In this document: one piece after another, positions 17,966-27,212 of the stretch | How positions within the stretch are numbered: position 1 is the stretch's first letter | Layout of the letters: each line of letters opens with the position of its first letter | DNA from: Crocosphaera watsonii WH 8501 | Lineage (GTDB): Bacteria > Cyanobacteriota > Cyanobacteriia > Cyanobacteriales > Microcystaceae | Reading direction: 5' to 3' | Length of the DNA: 64,000 nucleotides | Assembly (NCBI RefSeq): GCF_000167195.1 | Contig: NZ_AADV02000001.1 | Coordinates: forward strand, 248,001 to 312,000 | Notes under the pieces: generated by a model | Told to the model about the DNA's origin: nothing | Seen by the model: only the letters and a program-made list of their open reading frames with translations | The model's database searches: none | Translations under genes and position numbers: made by a program

Positions 17966-19264
17966 CTACAAAACCCTGACAATACTGGGGATACTATCGA
18001 TCGCTTCTAGATTACGAATTTCATCTAAAGCAGTGTTGAAATTTCCTTCACGGACATAGTGAGTGACGACGACAATCTCAGCAAGTTCCCCTTGAAAACC
18101 AATTTGAACCACCGACTCTAAACTAACCTGATGATCACCAAAGGTTGTCCCTAAATAACCGATTACCCCAGGTAAATCTTTGGTGAGGAAACGGGCATAA
18201 AAACGGGTATTAATGGCTTCTATGGGAGTAATTTGACAAAAATGCTGATGAACACAACTTAATAAGGGATCAAGATTGTTATTTGTACCACTACTCTTGA
18301 GAATTGCCACAATGTTCATAATATCAGAAACCACTGCGCTGGCCGTGGGTCCCGCACCAGCACCTGGTCCAAAAAACATCACTTGTCCCAGGGGTTTTCC
18401 TTCTACCAAAACAGCGTTATAAACGCCGTTAATACTGGCTAAAGGATGATTTTTCGGTACTAAGGTGGGATGAACCCTTAATTCTAGTTGTTGGGAGTTT
18501 TCTCCTTCTGTTCCCTGAGCAATGGCTAATAATTTGATCACAAAACCTAGTTGCTCGGCGTAGGTAATATCCGTTGCACTGATTTCACGGATACCTTCAC
18601 AGTAGATATCTTCTCGTTTAACCCTTCCTGCGAACCCTAAAGAGGCTAAAATAGCGATTTTATCGGCCGCATCTAACCCGTCCACATCGGCAGTGGGATC
18701 GGCTTCAGCATAACCTAATTGTTGCGCTTCGGCTAACACTTCCCCAAAGTCTGCCCCATCTGAGGTCATTTTGGTCAAAATATAGTTGGTAGTGCCGTTG
18801 ATAATACCAATAATACTGACGATCCGATTTGCCCCTAAAGACTGTTTCAGGGGTTTAATGATGGGAATACCACCACCCACGGCAGCTTCTAAGAGAACAT
18901 ATACTCCGGCTTCGTTGGCTGCTTCGTAGATTTCATCGCCATAACGAGCAATTACTGCTTTATTTGCTGTCACTACGTGCTTTTTGTTGGCAATAGCTTG
19001 TAAAATGAGGGATCTGGCAGGTTCGAGTCCTCCCAATAATTCCACGACGATCGCAATTTCTGGATCGTTGACAATACTTTCTAAGTCGGTGGTGATCACC
19101 CCTTCGCTTAATTCCACCTGACGGGGTTTATCGGGCGATCGTACCCCTACTTTGCTGATGGTAATTTCTTCTAACAGGGGGTTTCTACCTGTGGGGTCGA
19201 GTAAAATTTGTGCTGTTCCCGTTCCCACTGTTCCCAAACCCAGTAAACCAATTTTAACGGCCAC
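17966..19264 (-). CDS. hom: Homoserine dehydrogenase
   Basis: Reduces aspartate semialdehyde to homoserine for threonine and methionine. 432 residues, the normal length. The Rossmann motif GLLGLGTVGTG is at residue 6. The catalytic part contains AAVGGGIPIIKPLKQSL, GIINGTTNYIL and GYAEADPTADVDGLDAADK. A C-terminal ACT domain (PGVIGYLGTTFGDHQVSLESV) suggests feedback control by threonine. GTG start at 19264. Confidence 0.96.
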   Translation of the reverse strand: MAVKIGLLGLGTVGTGTAQILLDPTGRNPLLEEITISKVGVRSPDKPRQVELSEGVITTDLESIVNDPEIAIVVELLGGLEPARSLILQAIANKKHVVTANKAVIARYGDEIYEAANEAGVYVLLEAAVGGGIPIIKPLKQSLGANRIVSIIGIINGTTNYILTKMTSDGADFGEVLAEAQQLGYAEADPTADVDGLDAADKIAILASLGFAGRVKREDIYCEGIREISATDITYAEQLGFVIKLLAIAQGTEGENSQQLELRVHPTLVPKNHPLASINGVYNAVLVEGKPLGQVMFFGPGAGAGPTASAVVSDIMNIVAILKSSGTNNNLDPLLSCVHQHFCQITPIEAINTRFYARFLTKDLPGVIGYLGTTFGDHQVSLESVVQIGFQGELAEIVVVTHYVREGNFNTALDEIRNLEAIDSIPSIVRVL

Positions 19265-19299
19265 TTATTCTACTCCTATCTTTTCTAGTATATTTTATC

Positions 19300-19370
19300 A
19301 GTTAACAGTGACCAGTTAGCAGTTACCAGTTAGCAGTTACCAGTTAGCAGTGATCAGTTACCAGTGAGTA
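19300..19370. repeat. CAGTTAxCAGT simple tandem repeat
   Basis: Imperfect tandem units built from CAGTTAGCAG, CAGTTACCAG and CAGTGATCAG upstream of hom. The same type of sequence is seen at 17930-17960, 28503-28543, 42675-42716 and 43180-43196. Confidence 0.7.
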
Positions 19371-19448
19371 GGATGCTACTTTTGCAGCAAGTGAGCAGGA
19401 TGCTCACATTCCTAGCTCATTTTGGCTAAAACATTTCACTACCTACTT

Positions 19449-21109
19449 AGGGTTTGCTGAAAAAGTTTCTCCAAAATTTATGCCACTTTTGACCAAGAAT
19501 TTTCTGACGAATCAATAAGTTTTAGTACATAAAAATTGTTTAAAGTATAATCAAAATTAATGAAAGGCGGTTTGATGAGTTCCCCTGTTCTATTATTAGT
19601 AAATAAGGACAAAAAAAGCGACAAAAACTGCCTCAGAAGTTTAGAAAGATTGACAACTAAAAATGTAATAGCAATAGATGTAATGGAGGTTTCAGGGAGT
19701 TTTGTCTTGTCCAAACTTTCCCTCAATAGCATTACGGAAGCATTCATCGGAGTGGGCTTGTTTCTTTTCTTCTTCACTGACATTTTTCGGAGGTCTTCCT
19801 AACTTCGGACCACTGATTCTTATCCCTCTTTCCTTACACCAATTTCTGTTTTCCCTAGTTCGATAAATTTTATCTACATGGACGGATTCGGGATAATAGC
19901 CAAACGTTTCTTTATACTTTTCTACTTGTTCTTTTAAATGACAAGATTCATTGAAGTTTTCCCAACTTATTTTGTCTAGAAACACATAGTTATCTACACA
20001 GCTTACTGAGAGTTTAGCTCCAAACTCTATTGGTTTTCCTGCTTTTCCCCTCACTATTGGACGAATATGCCGTTGAGTTAAACTTACAATTCTTTGAGGA
20101 ACACTCTGGGTCTTATTCTCCCACATTGACTGTTGTTGTTCATAAACTTTTTTGATAGTCTCTAAACAATTTTTCTGTCTTTTACTCAGATTTTCCAGGG
20201 AAGCCCCAGCTTGAATTAAGTCTTCTATATTTCCTGAATTTTTCTTAAGGTATTTTAACTGTTTCCCGATAGCTTTTCTTCTTTTTTGATAAGATACTTT
20301 TCGTTTTTTAGCTACTTTTAAGTATTCCTTTCTAGCAATTTTTCTAGAAGTTCTCGGCTTTTTTCTCAATTTTACTCTTAATGGTTTATAAAGATTATCT
20401 ATTATTCTTTCTGTCTCAATTCTGGCTTGATTTAATATGCCTAAATCCGTTGGGTATTTGATGTCTGCTGGCGCACAAGTCGCATCTAAAATTAGTTTAC
20501 CTTTATTTTTTATTTTTTCTCCTTTTTCTTGGAGACAATCCTTTTTTTTTACTTCTTTATCACTCTTGTCTATTTCTCTTTTTACTATTTTTTTATTGAT
20601 TTTGTTTATCAATTCTCCATCAATTCTTTTCCTAAAATGAACTAGCATTGAAGATTCCAGTGGTGGCTCTTGTTGATAACAATTTAAACCTATAAAGTAT
20701 TGTAGATAGGGATTTTCTCTAATCTGTTCTATAGTTTCTCTATCACTTGTTCCTAATTTTTCCTTAATAATTAATGTCCCTAATGCCATTCTAAATAGTT
20801 TGGCTGGCGCACCTTTTTCTGCTGAAAAAAGTTTAGCATATTCTTCCTCAAAATCATCCCAAGGTATCAACTCTGCCATGATTACCCAACGATTATTGGG
20901 GGACAATTTGCCCTCGAAAGGTAATTCAAATTTTTTTTGGGGCGGTAAAGGTTGCTCCTCTTTTCGATACATTTGTTCTTGACCAACAACTGGGAGGTGT
21001 TTCTACCAATTATAGCGGTTTGTAGCCGACAAAGCTGATCTTTTTTGCGATCGCGAATATGGGTGTAACCTTTTAAAGAATAGGGTTTTGCTTTTATTCA
21101 GCAAACCCT
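19449..21109 (-). mobile_element. IS1182/IS5-like element, copy 1 (1661 bp, defective)
   Basis: Ends carry the inverted repeat AGGGTTTGCTGAA. A 4-bp direct repeat ACTT flanks it (19445-19448 and 21110-21113), a clean target duplication, so this copy was a simple insertion. It is 32 bp shorter than copies 2 and 3 because of an internal deletion in the transposase gene. Confidence 0.9.
19478..20972 (-). pseudogene. IS1182/IS5-like transposase, frameshifted by 32-bp deletion
   Basis: Compared with the intact copy at 54951-56477, residues 1-418 match nearly exactly, then a 32-bp deletion after EGKFGQ shifts the frame and the product ends in DKTP. The remaining C-terminal coding sequence (PETSITSIAITFL onward) continues out of frame to 19478. 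The DUF772 N-terminal domain and the first two catalytic Asp residues (LDATCAP, HVDKIYRT) are present. The deletion lies right after the catalytic Glu region, so it should be inactive. Confidence 0.9.
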
Positions 21110-21184
21110 ACTTAACCGTTTTTAATGCCATATAATGAACACTAAAAAACAAATTATTCCTACACTGACTATCAAAACTGTTCC

Positions 21185-22246
21185 ATGTTACGTACTCTCT
21201 TCCCCATTGTCCTAACAGTCTCCCTCGTAGCAACTCCCTATGTAGGGATGACACAAAGCATTGAACAGTTATTTCAACAAGGTAATCAAGCTCAAAATGA
21301 AGGTAGATATAGGGAAGCAGAAAGTATTTGGCGACAAATTATCTCAATTGACAGCAATAATGCCATAGCTTACTTCTATATTGGTTTAGCGTTAAGAAAG
21401 CAAGGGAAATTGGAAGAAGCGACCGCCGCCTATAAAAAAGCCATAGAACTTGACCCTAACTATTCTTTTGCTTACAACAACATGGGTAATGCTCTAAGAA
21501 AGCAAGGGAAATTGGAAGAAGCGATCGCCGCCTATAAAAAAGCCATAGAACTTGACCCTAACGATGCTTTTGCTTATAACAACATGGGGTTAGCCCTAGA
21601 TGATCAAGGGAAATTGGAAGAAGCGATCGCCGCCTATAAAAAAGCTATAGAACTTGACCCTAACTATGCTACGGCTTACTACAACATGGGTAATGCCCTA
21701 AATCGTCAAGGGAAATTAGAGGAAGCGATCGCCGCCTATAAAAAAGCCATAGAACTTGACCCTAACTATTCTTTTGCTTACAACAACATGGGGGTAGCCC
21801 TAAGAAAGCAAGGGAAATATGATGAAGCCATTGCTGCCTATAAAAAAGCCATAGAAATTAACCCTAACTATGCTTTTGCTTACAACAACATGGGGGTAGC
21901 CCTAAGAAAGCAAGGGAAATATGATGAAGCCATTGCTGCCTATAAAAAAGCCATAGAAATTAACCCTAACGATGCTTTTGGTTATAACAACATGGGGTTA
22001 GCCCTAGATGATCAAGGGAAATATGATGAAGCCATTGCTGCCCATAAAAAAGCCCTAGAAATTGACCCTAACCTTGTTTTGGCTCAAAATAACCTGAAAG
22101 AAGCTGAACGTCTTTTAGCCATAAATAATAATCCTCCCCTTCCTAATATCGATGATAGAGATTATCTCCCCACAGAAACCCAAGAAGGCCTAGTGCAGCT
22201 TGGCGAAAGTAATCCACCAGATTTTTACAGAAACTTTCGTGACTAG
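21185..22246 (+). CDS. Secreted TPR-repeat protein with IS-coded tail
   Basis: A signal peptide (LFPIVLTVSLVATPYVG) is followed by about eight 34-residue TPR units of the type AxAAYKKAIELDPNYxFAYNNMG. The units are nearly identical in DNA, a 102-bp tandem array from about 21380 to 22080. Earlier units contain the HIP1 octamer in the helix-B codons; the last three carry GAAGCCATTGCTGCC instead, so the array grew in two blocks. The IS630 copy starts at 22193 inside the gene, so the last 17 residues (QLGESNPPDFYRNFRD and one more) are IS sequence. Without the IS the frame would end GLAL. Confidence 0.85.
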   Translation: MLRTLFPIVLTVSLVATPYVGMTQSIEQLFQQGNQAQNEGRYREAESIWRQIISIDSNNAIAYFYIGLALRKQGKLEEATAAYKKAIELDPNYSFAYNNMGNALRKQGKLEEAIAAYKKAIELDPNDAFAYNNMGLALDDQGKLEEAIAAYKKAIELDPNYATAYYNMGNALNRQGKLEEAIAAYKKAIELDPNYSFAYNNMGVALRKQGKYDEAIAAYKKAIEINPNYAFAYNNMGVALRKQGKYDEAIAAYKKAIEINPNDAFGYNNMGLALDDQGKYDEAIAAHKKALEIDPNLVLAQNNLKEAERLLAINNNPPLPNIDDRDYLPTETQEGLVQLGESNPPDFYRNFRD

Positions 22247-23570
22247 CCACGACAATGTGTTTCAATGAAACTAACGGAAGAATCTCGAAGTTGATGTCCA
22301 TGATAAAAGCATTGCCAATTAACCTCTCCAACCTACAGAAAACAGTACTCCAACAAATAGTGAGAGGGACAACAAACCCCTATCGCCTTGTTAGACGAGC
22401 CAAGCTAATCTTAGCCGCAGCATCAGGAGAGAGCAATAGTTCGATTAGTCGAAGATTAGAATTAGACCGAGTACAAGTGCGTCAGTGGCGATCGCGATGG
22501 TTTGAGGAGAGAGAAAAACTGAGTGCCGCCGAAGAACAACAGGTAACGGAGAAAGCATTAATGGTCTTGATCAAAGGAATTTTAAGCGATCGCCCAAGAC
22601 CTGGAACAACAAAATCCTTTACGGTCGAACAAGTAGTCCAGATTGTAGCGATCGCTTGTGAAGAATGTGAAAAATCAGACAGACCAGTGAGCCATTGGAC
22701 ACCTTCAGAGTTGGCGGATGAAGCCATAAAAAGAGGAATTGTCGAAAAGATTTCCCCCCGTAGTGTGGGGCGTTTTTTAAAAAGAAGCGACATTACAACC
22801 ACATCTCGTTCGTTACTGGTTAAATGCCAAAATTGATGATCCCTTAAAATTTAAAAAGCAAGTCAAATATATCTGTGAACTTCATCAAGAAGCTAAAACT
22901 TTGTTAGAACAAGGAATTCATTTAATTAGTACAGATGAAATGACAGGGATTCAAGCTCTTGAGAGATTATTTCCGAACAAAAGAGTCAAGCCTAAACAAG
23001 TAGAAAAAATCAAATTTGAATATGAAAGACACGGAACTTTAAGCTTGATTGCGAACTGGGATGTGGCAAGAGGAAAAGTTGTTAGTCCCTCTATTGGACC
23101 GACAAGAACAGAACAAGATTTTTCTGAACATATCCAGAGAACGATTAAGATTGATGAAAAAGCAGAATGGATTTTTATTGTAGATAAACTCAACACTCAT
23201 AAATCGGAAAGCTTAGTCAAATTAGTAGCAGAAAGCTGTGGAATTACTATTGATTTGGGGAGAAAAGGAAAGGAGGGGATTCTGCAATCTATGGACAGCA
23301 GAGCAGATTTTTTATCAGATGAATCTCATCGAATTCGCTTTGTTTATATTCCCAAACATACATCGTGGCTTAATCAAATTGAGTGTTGGTTTTCGATCTT
23401 AGTCAGGCGTTTACTCAAAAGAATTACTGTCCGTTCAACTGAAGAACTATCCCAAAAAATTCTCAATTTTATTGATTACTTTAATCAACATTTTGCTAAG
23501 CCGTTCGTTTGGAAATTTAAGGGCTTTAAAGATCATAAGTGACTGGTGGATTATTTTTGCTAAGCTGCAC
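22193..23570 (+). mobile_element. IS630-family element, copy 1 (1378 bp)
   Basis: Left end GTGCAGCTTGGCGAAAGTAA and right end its near-inverse pair to about 28 bp. A TA dinucleotide borders each end (22191-22192, 23571-23572), as expected for IS630/Tc1 transposition. The left flank is the TPR gene, the right flank is the tail of a group II intron. Copy 2 at 58553-59930 has exactly the same length. Confidence 0.9.
22294..23542 (+). pseudogene. IS630 transposase in two overlapping frames (copy 1)
   Basis: The first part, from the ATG at 22294, encodes the helix-turn-helix region (SNSSISRRLELDRVQVRQW) and ends at 22836. The catalytic half is read in the +1 frame up to 23542: QPHLVRYWLNAK then ISTDEMTG, IVDKLNTHKS and WLNQIECWFS, the DDE triad. 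The frames join after RFLKRSDI. Both copies carry the same shift, so it is either programmed frameshifting or an ancestral one-base change that was then amplified. Here the second motif reads DKLNTH; copy 2 has DQLNTH, the more usual form. Confidence 0.85.
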
Positions 23571-23572
23571 TA

Positions 23573-23730
23573 GCTCTATGATTGGCACTTATAATGGCTA
23601 TGAATGGAAAGACGATGTGTTAACAGTACCTATGACAAAGGACTAATTGCCGAGAGCCGTGTGAGGTGAAAGTCTCATGCACGGTTCGGACTGGGAGTAG
23701 TGGTAGGTGACTACCACTTCGACCCCTAAT
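23573..23730 (+). ncRNA. Group II intron 3' end (domains V and VI), truncated
   Basis: Bases 23654-23687 form a canonical 34-nt domain V: GAGCCGT pairs with ACGGTTC, an inner GTGAG/CTCAT stem, a GC bulge and a GAAA loop, with AGC at the catalytic triad. A domain VI stem (GTGGTAG/CTACCAC) follows, and the intron ends near 23730 at CCCCTAAT. Domains I-IV and any reverse transcriptase are absent: the sequence stops at the IS630 end at 23570. The downstream exon is a tnpB gene, so the intron had inserted into tnpB. Confidence 0.85.
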
Positions 23731-24045
23731 TAGAAAATAAGCATGTTCCTCAATTAAAGCCGAAAGATTTAGAGCAGGTGCGGAATGCACCGCCGCTTTC
23801 CACTGCCGCGTTCCAGCAGGAGTTGAAATCCTGCTGGAACGCGGCAGCGCATTCGACGCCTTTAATTCAATTCAAGGTGGGTCGGCGGTCAAAACTGCTA
23901 TTGGCTGTGACTTGGGTATCAAGAAACTGTTAGCTTTGAGCAATGGAGAATTGATAAAAAATCCTCAATTTGAGAAACGCTTGTCAAAAAGGAAAACCAT
24001 TAGACAACGCAGATTATCTCGTAAAAAGAGGGGGTCATCTACTTT
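23731..24045 (+). pseudogene. tnpB fragment A
   Basis: Strongly similar in DNA to the intact tnpB at 44400-44600: ENKxVPQ, then DLGIKKLLALSNGELIKNP and FEKRLS. It starts at the group II intron 3' junction and fades out near 24045. A palindromic repeat of about 110 bp interrupts it at 23778-23887. It keeps the first RuvC Asp region (GCDLGIKK) but nothing downstream. Confidence 0.85.
23778..23887. repeat. In-gene palindromic repeat, long form (about 110 bp)
   Basis: Inserted between the DLEQ and KTAIG codons of tnpB fragment A. It starts GTGCGGAATGCACCGCC, contains an internal hairpin (TTCCAGCAGG/CCTGCTGGAA) and ends CCTT...ATTCAATTCAAGGTGGGTCGG. A shorter version without the central hairpin is inserted in tnpB fragment B on the other strand. 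One frame reads RNAPPLSTAAF. Confidence 0.8.
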
Positions 24046-24175
24046 GCTAGGGGTTATCTAGAAAAAGCGATCGCAACCTAAACCCCTAGTAAAAGTTCTA
24101 TCACTTCTTAGTTAACCCATAGTACAACTTTCCAGAATAGATTTAAGCGATCGCTTAATTAGAGGATTAAATATT

Positions 24176-24619
24176 ATGTGTCGCTTTCTATCCTCAAAAA
24201 AGGTGATGAGGTTTTTAAAGGTTATTGTTGTCTTCTTGCTGTTTATCATTATTGTTGGAGTTCCTTGGCTTGATGTCTTAGCAAATAATGCTCCCAAGCA
24301 AGGATCTCAAAATGTATCTGATACCATTAACAATTTTCTGACCATGCTGGGTGGTGGTGGGATCGGAATGGCAGGAAACCAAGTGATAAAAAGGAAAACT
24401 TCCCCCCCTAGTGAACACGCAACCTCTAGCAATACCTCGACCGATTTGATGAGAAATCCTTTGTACAAAGCGTACATAGATCAGCTAAAAACGGACTTGT
24501 TCAAAAAACTTGCCATAGTAGAAAAAAGACAGAAGGCCTTGCACAGCAAGATCAACAATATTGAGTTTTTTCTGGGGAAGAAGTATCAAGAATTTGACCG
24601 TAAAGACACACTTCACTAA
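24176..24619 (+). CDS. Hypothetical single-pass membrane protein
   Basis: 147 residues. One strong N-terminal membrane helix (VIVVFLLFIIIVGVPWLDVLA), then a Ser/Thr-rich linker and a charged, probably coiled-coil C-terminus (DLFKKLAIVEKRQKALHSKINNIEFFL). No family is recognised. It lies between two tnpB fragments in an IS-rich stretch, so it may be cargo or a chance survivor. ATG start. Confidence 0.5.
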   Translation: MCRFLSSKKVMRFLKVIVVFLLFIIIVGVPWLDVLANNAPKQGSQNVSDTINNFLTMLGGGGIGMAGNQVIKRKTSPPSEHATSSNTSTDLMRNPLYKAYIDQLKTDLFKKLAIVEKRQKALHSKINNIEFFLGKKYQEFDRKDTLH

Positions 24620-24635
24620 TTAAGCGATCGCACCG

Positions 24636-24908
24636 TTAACCCCTAATTGACCTAGCTAATTTATGGTTTTTTCCCGCCGACCCACCTTGAATTGAATTCA
24701 AGGCGTGGAACGCGGCAGTGGAAAGTGGCGGTGCATTCCGCACCATATTTCTAATAGCTAAGTCTTCTATCGCAATTAAGTCATTGTCTCGCACAAGTTT
24801 AGTGGTTAACTCGTGGAGAAAGTCGCTACGAGCATCTTTAATTTGAGCGTGTACTTTAGCTACTTCTAGACCAGCTTTATAGCGGTTATTTGAGTCTACT
24901 GTTATCAT
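24636..24908 (-). pseudogene. tnpB fragment B with in-frame palindromic repeat
   Basis: The frame from 24908 reads DSNNRYKAGLEVAKVHAQIK, FLHELTTKLVRDN and IAIEDLAIRNMV, the central TnpB region including the second RuvC Glu. It then enters the palindromic repeat (RNAPPLSTAAFHALNSIQGG) and returns to TnpB as NHKLARSI before a stop. Both ends of the gene are missing. It represents a different tnpB subgroup from fragment A. Confidence 0.8.
24675..24744. repeat. In-gene palindromic repeat, short form (about 69 bp)
   Basis: Reverse-complement copy of the repeat at 23778-23887 without the central hairpin. Its length keeps the host tnpB frame open, adding about 23 residues between NMV and NHKL. It includes the perfect palindrome CCTTGAATTGAATTCAAGG with an off-centre spacer. 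Confidence 0.8.
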
Positions 24909-24948
24909 AATCTTACAGTAAATTTATGGTCGCTTCGGAATTATTGTC

Positions 24949-25041
24949 ATGAAAAGATACAAAATCAAGCCCTGGATAATTTTACCTATATTAAGTCTCA
25001 TCACAGCTATCTGTTTAATCGGTTGGCAAACTCAGGGGTAA
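24949..25041 (+). CDS. Possible 30-residue membrane peptide
   Basis: ATG at 24949, stop at 25039-25041. The peptide begins MKRYKIKPW, then a hydrophobic stretch IILPILSLITAICLIGW and a short polar end. Positive-inside start and single helix fit a small membrane protein. There is no strong ribosome-binding site, and it is next to IS DNA, so it may be fortuitous. Confidence 0.3.
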   Translation: MKRYKIKPWIILPILSLITAICLIGWQTQG

Positions 25042-25085
25042 ATTAAGTCAGGCTACTCACTTGGACTTTGGACAAAAAAAGTTTG

Positions 25086-25106
25086 TTAGCGTATATTTTA
25101 CGCTAA
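25086..25106. promoter_or_regulatory. 21-bp palindrome, left end of IS
   Basis: TTAGCG-N9-CGCTAA. One of three such sites in the element (also 26653-26673 and 27192-27212). Likely a binding site for the transposase or the accessory protein. Confidence 0.6.
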
Positions 25107-25188
25107 ACTAAAATCCCAAAAAATCGGCTCTGTATCAGTCAATAAAATTGGCTGACAAATAGGGCTAATCTATAGATTCTGAGGAAAA

Positions 25189-26628
25189 CTAAGGAGCTTT
25201 TAAGTTTTTAGTTGATTTTTTGCTCCCTTTCTTGATAACATCATGACGAGTTCGTGGGGCTTTTTTGTAACCTTTAATACGTCCGGAAGAAAAACCTCGA
25301 CGTTTGGGAAATTTGGCGAAAGTCCCCAAGGTCGTAATTATTCTTGAAAAGTCTCTTTGAACTAGACTAGGGGTGATTTTGATGGATTTATTAGTCTTCA
25401 AATACTGTTCCCAATCACGGGGTAAAACCACAGCTAATTTTCTGGCAGCCCACGAATTTACGTAAGAAAGAAGTGTTAGTTTAAACCAATTTTCTTCATG
25501 ATGTACATCGGGAGTTAAATAAGATGTCATCAATAATCTTTGTTTACCAAATCGAAAAAGATGTTCCATGTCATAACGTTGTCGATAACACTGATAACAA
25601 TCAACTAAACTTAACTCATCGCGCCGAGAACCAATAACAATAAGCCACATAGGTTTCCAAATACTATTTCTTTCTTGAGCTCTGACAACAATCTGGAGTA
25701 AAGTAAAGGGGTGATTGTTCATTTTATAGTTTTTAGTTCCTCTCATTAACATCTGTTTCCATCCCGAAATAGTCACTGTTAATTGACGACCTTTTTTCGT
25801 TGTAAAGGGAACATGATGAACTTCATCAGGTTCAGTCCAAGTTTGGTCATCTTTAAGGTCAAATTTATCCCCATACCAACGGGGATGTCCCGAAGTTTTG
25901 GCTTGATTTGGGTCCCGAATAAATTGACGATAAAAAACTCGGTCACTTCTAACTCTTGTAATAGTAACTACGTCTTCGTGCTTAACTTGTTCCCCAATAA
26001 AATCCTTTTGGCTGTAGTCACTATCAGCCACTAAGACAGATAATTTATCAGAAAATAAAGAACTTTGCCAGATTTTTTTTAGTTGTTGATTGCCTTGATT
26101 TACTCCTTTATGTTTAGAGGGGACTCACTCTCCTGATAAGGGGACAGCCCAAGGGACTTTTTCTGTGTCTATTTGGTCAGGTAAAGCGCAGACAACGGAA
26201 TAACAATTTCCAATATTAATGGGTTTATTTCCCTTAATTGGATTGGGGTAATGAATAAAGGTTTTATCCGCTAACGTTTCGCCAAACCGTCGTGGACAGG
26301 GAGTTGTGTCAATACCAAATAAGTTATAATGTTTTGAAGTAGGAGGAATTGTTCTCGATACCGCTGAAAATAAAGTCTCAATTCTCTGTTCATAATTAGG
26401 GTCAGTTTGAGTGGGTAAAAACTCTTGAATTCCTCTATATAAACTGTTATAATCTCTTCTAAATAAAGGATTGAGAGACAATTCAACGACTGAGTGAGCT
26501 TGTTGGTTACTGGAGAGGGCATCGAGTAATTCTATAATAGTTTCTTTTCTAGCTTTTAGTCCTTGGAAGAGGTTAGACCTCCACACCAGGAATTCCTCGA
26601 CAGACGTAGCCGTTTCATTTTTGGTCAT
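25189..26628 (-). pseudogene. IS4-like DDE transposase, one in-frame TGA
   Basis: 480 codons from the ATG at 26628. The DDE triad is recognisable: GIDTTPCPRRF, VLVADSDYSQKDF, and YRQRYDMEHLFRFGK, the last matching the IS4 pattern Y-x2-R-x3-E-x6-K exactly. It resembles a cyanobacterial transposase group of roughly this size. At 26125-26127 a TGA follows VPLSGE; the next codons (VPSKHKGVNQGNQQ) continue in the same frame to the second Asp. CGA-to-TGA is the simplest change. Confidence 0.85.
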
Positions 26629-26652
26629 TTTTAAAATTTATTACCTTATAAA

Positions 26653-26673
26653 TTAGCGGAATATATACGCTAA
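26653..26673. promoter_or_regulatory. 21-bp palindrome in the divergent promoter region of the IS
   Basis: TTAGCG-N9-CGCTAA between the divergent transposase (start 26628) and accessory gene (start 26708). The same half-sites occur near both IS ends. The position fits an operator controlling both genes. Confidence 0.65.
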
Positions 26674-26707
26674 CATCAAAAGAGGTTGTTTGTTACAGTT
26701 AAGGCTA

Positions 26708-27103
26708 ATGTCATCACATTCCGAACTTAAGACCAGTCAAGATGTCCACCTGAGAGCCAAACAAATTAAGAGTCTAATTCGCTCTCTTAAACAGAAAATA
26801 AAGAAAATTGAACGGGAAGGGGAAGTAGCACCAGCTAATTGTCATATTATTCGTTATCAGGTTAATGGAAAGGGAACAATCTACTGGTATTATAAACTAC
26901 AGGCTGCTGAATCAATTTTTCCTATGGCCACTAATAATGAGAAAAAAACCAAATATAAATATTTAGGACGAGCCGGAAGTTCTGCTCATATTGATGCTGT
27001 AGAAAAACTCACTAGAAGAAATCTCATTGATGAATGAGAACGAGTCATTCAATCTCTAACTGAAAGCTACTTAGATATCTATATTGGAACCGAAACTGAA
27101 TGA
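26708..27103 (+). pseudogene. IS accessory ORF, probable in-frame TGA at codon 110
   Basis: From the ATG at 26708 (an in-frame TTG lies six codons upstream) the frame runs 109 codons to a TGA at 27035-27037, then stays open for 21 more codons to a TGA at 27101-27103 (ERVIQSLTESYLDIYIG). The helical continuation fits the preceding KLTRRNLIDE, so I think the first TGA is a lesion. The protein has a basic coiled-coil start (KSLIRSLKQKIKKIERE) and a beta part (GTIYWYYKLQ, YKYLGRAGS). No named family; probably a small DNA-binding or regulatory partner of the transposase. Confidence 0.6.
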
Positions 27104-27191
27104 AGCTATTTAATATTTAAAATCCCCTAAAAAGATGGAAAGAGAGTTTTTAAAATCACCTTAATTCTCTATTTTAGCTCTGGAGATATGT

Positions 27192-27212
27192 TTAGCGTAA
27201 AATTTACGCTAA
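27192..27212. promoter_or_regulatory. 21-bp palindrome, right end of IS
   Basis: TTAGCG-N9-CGCTAA, third copy, 25 bases inside the right end of the element. It is placed almost symmetrically with the left copy, which is 25 bases inside the left end. Confidence 0.6.

Noticed and set aside
21380-22080. Tandem 102-bp repeats as a CRISPR or noncoding satellite
   Set aside because: The units are in-frame TPR motifs with no spacers, so they are coding repeats.
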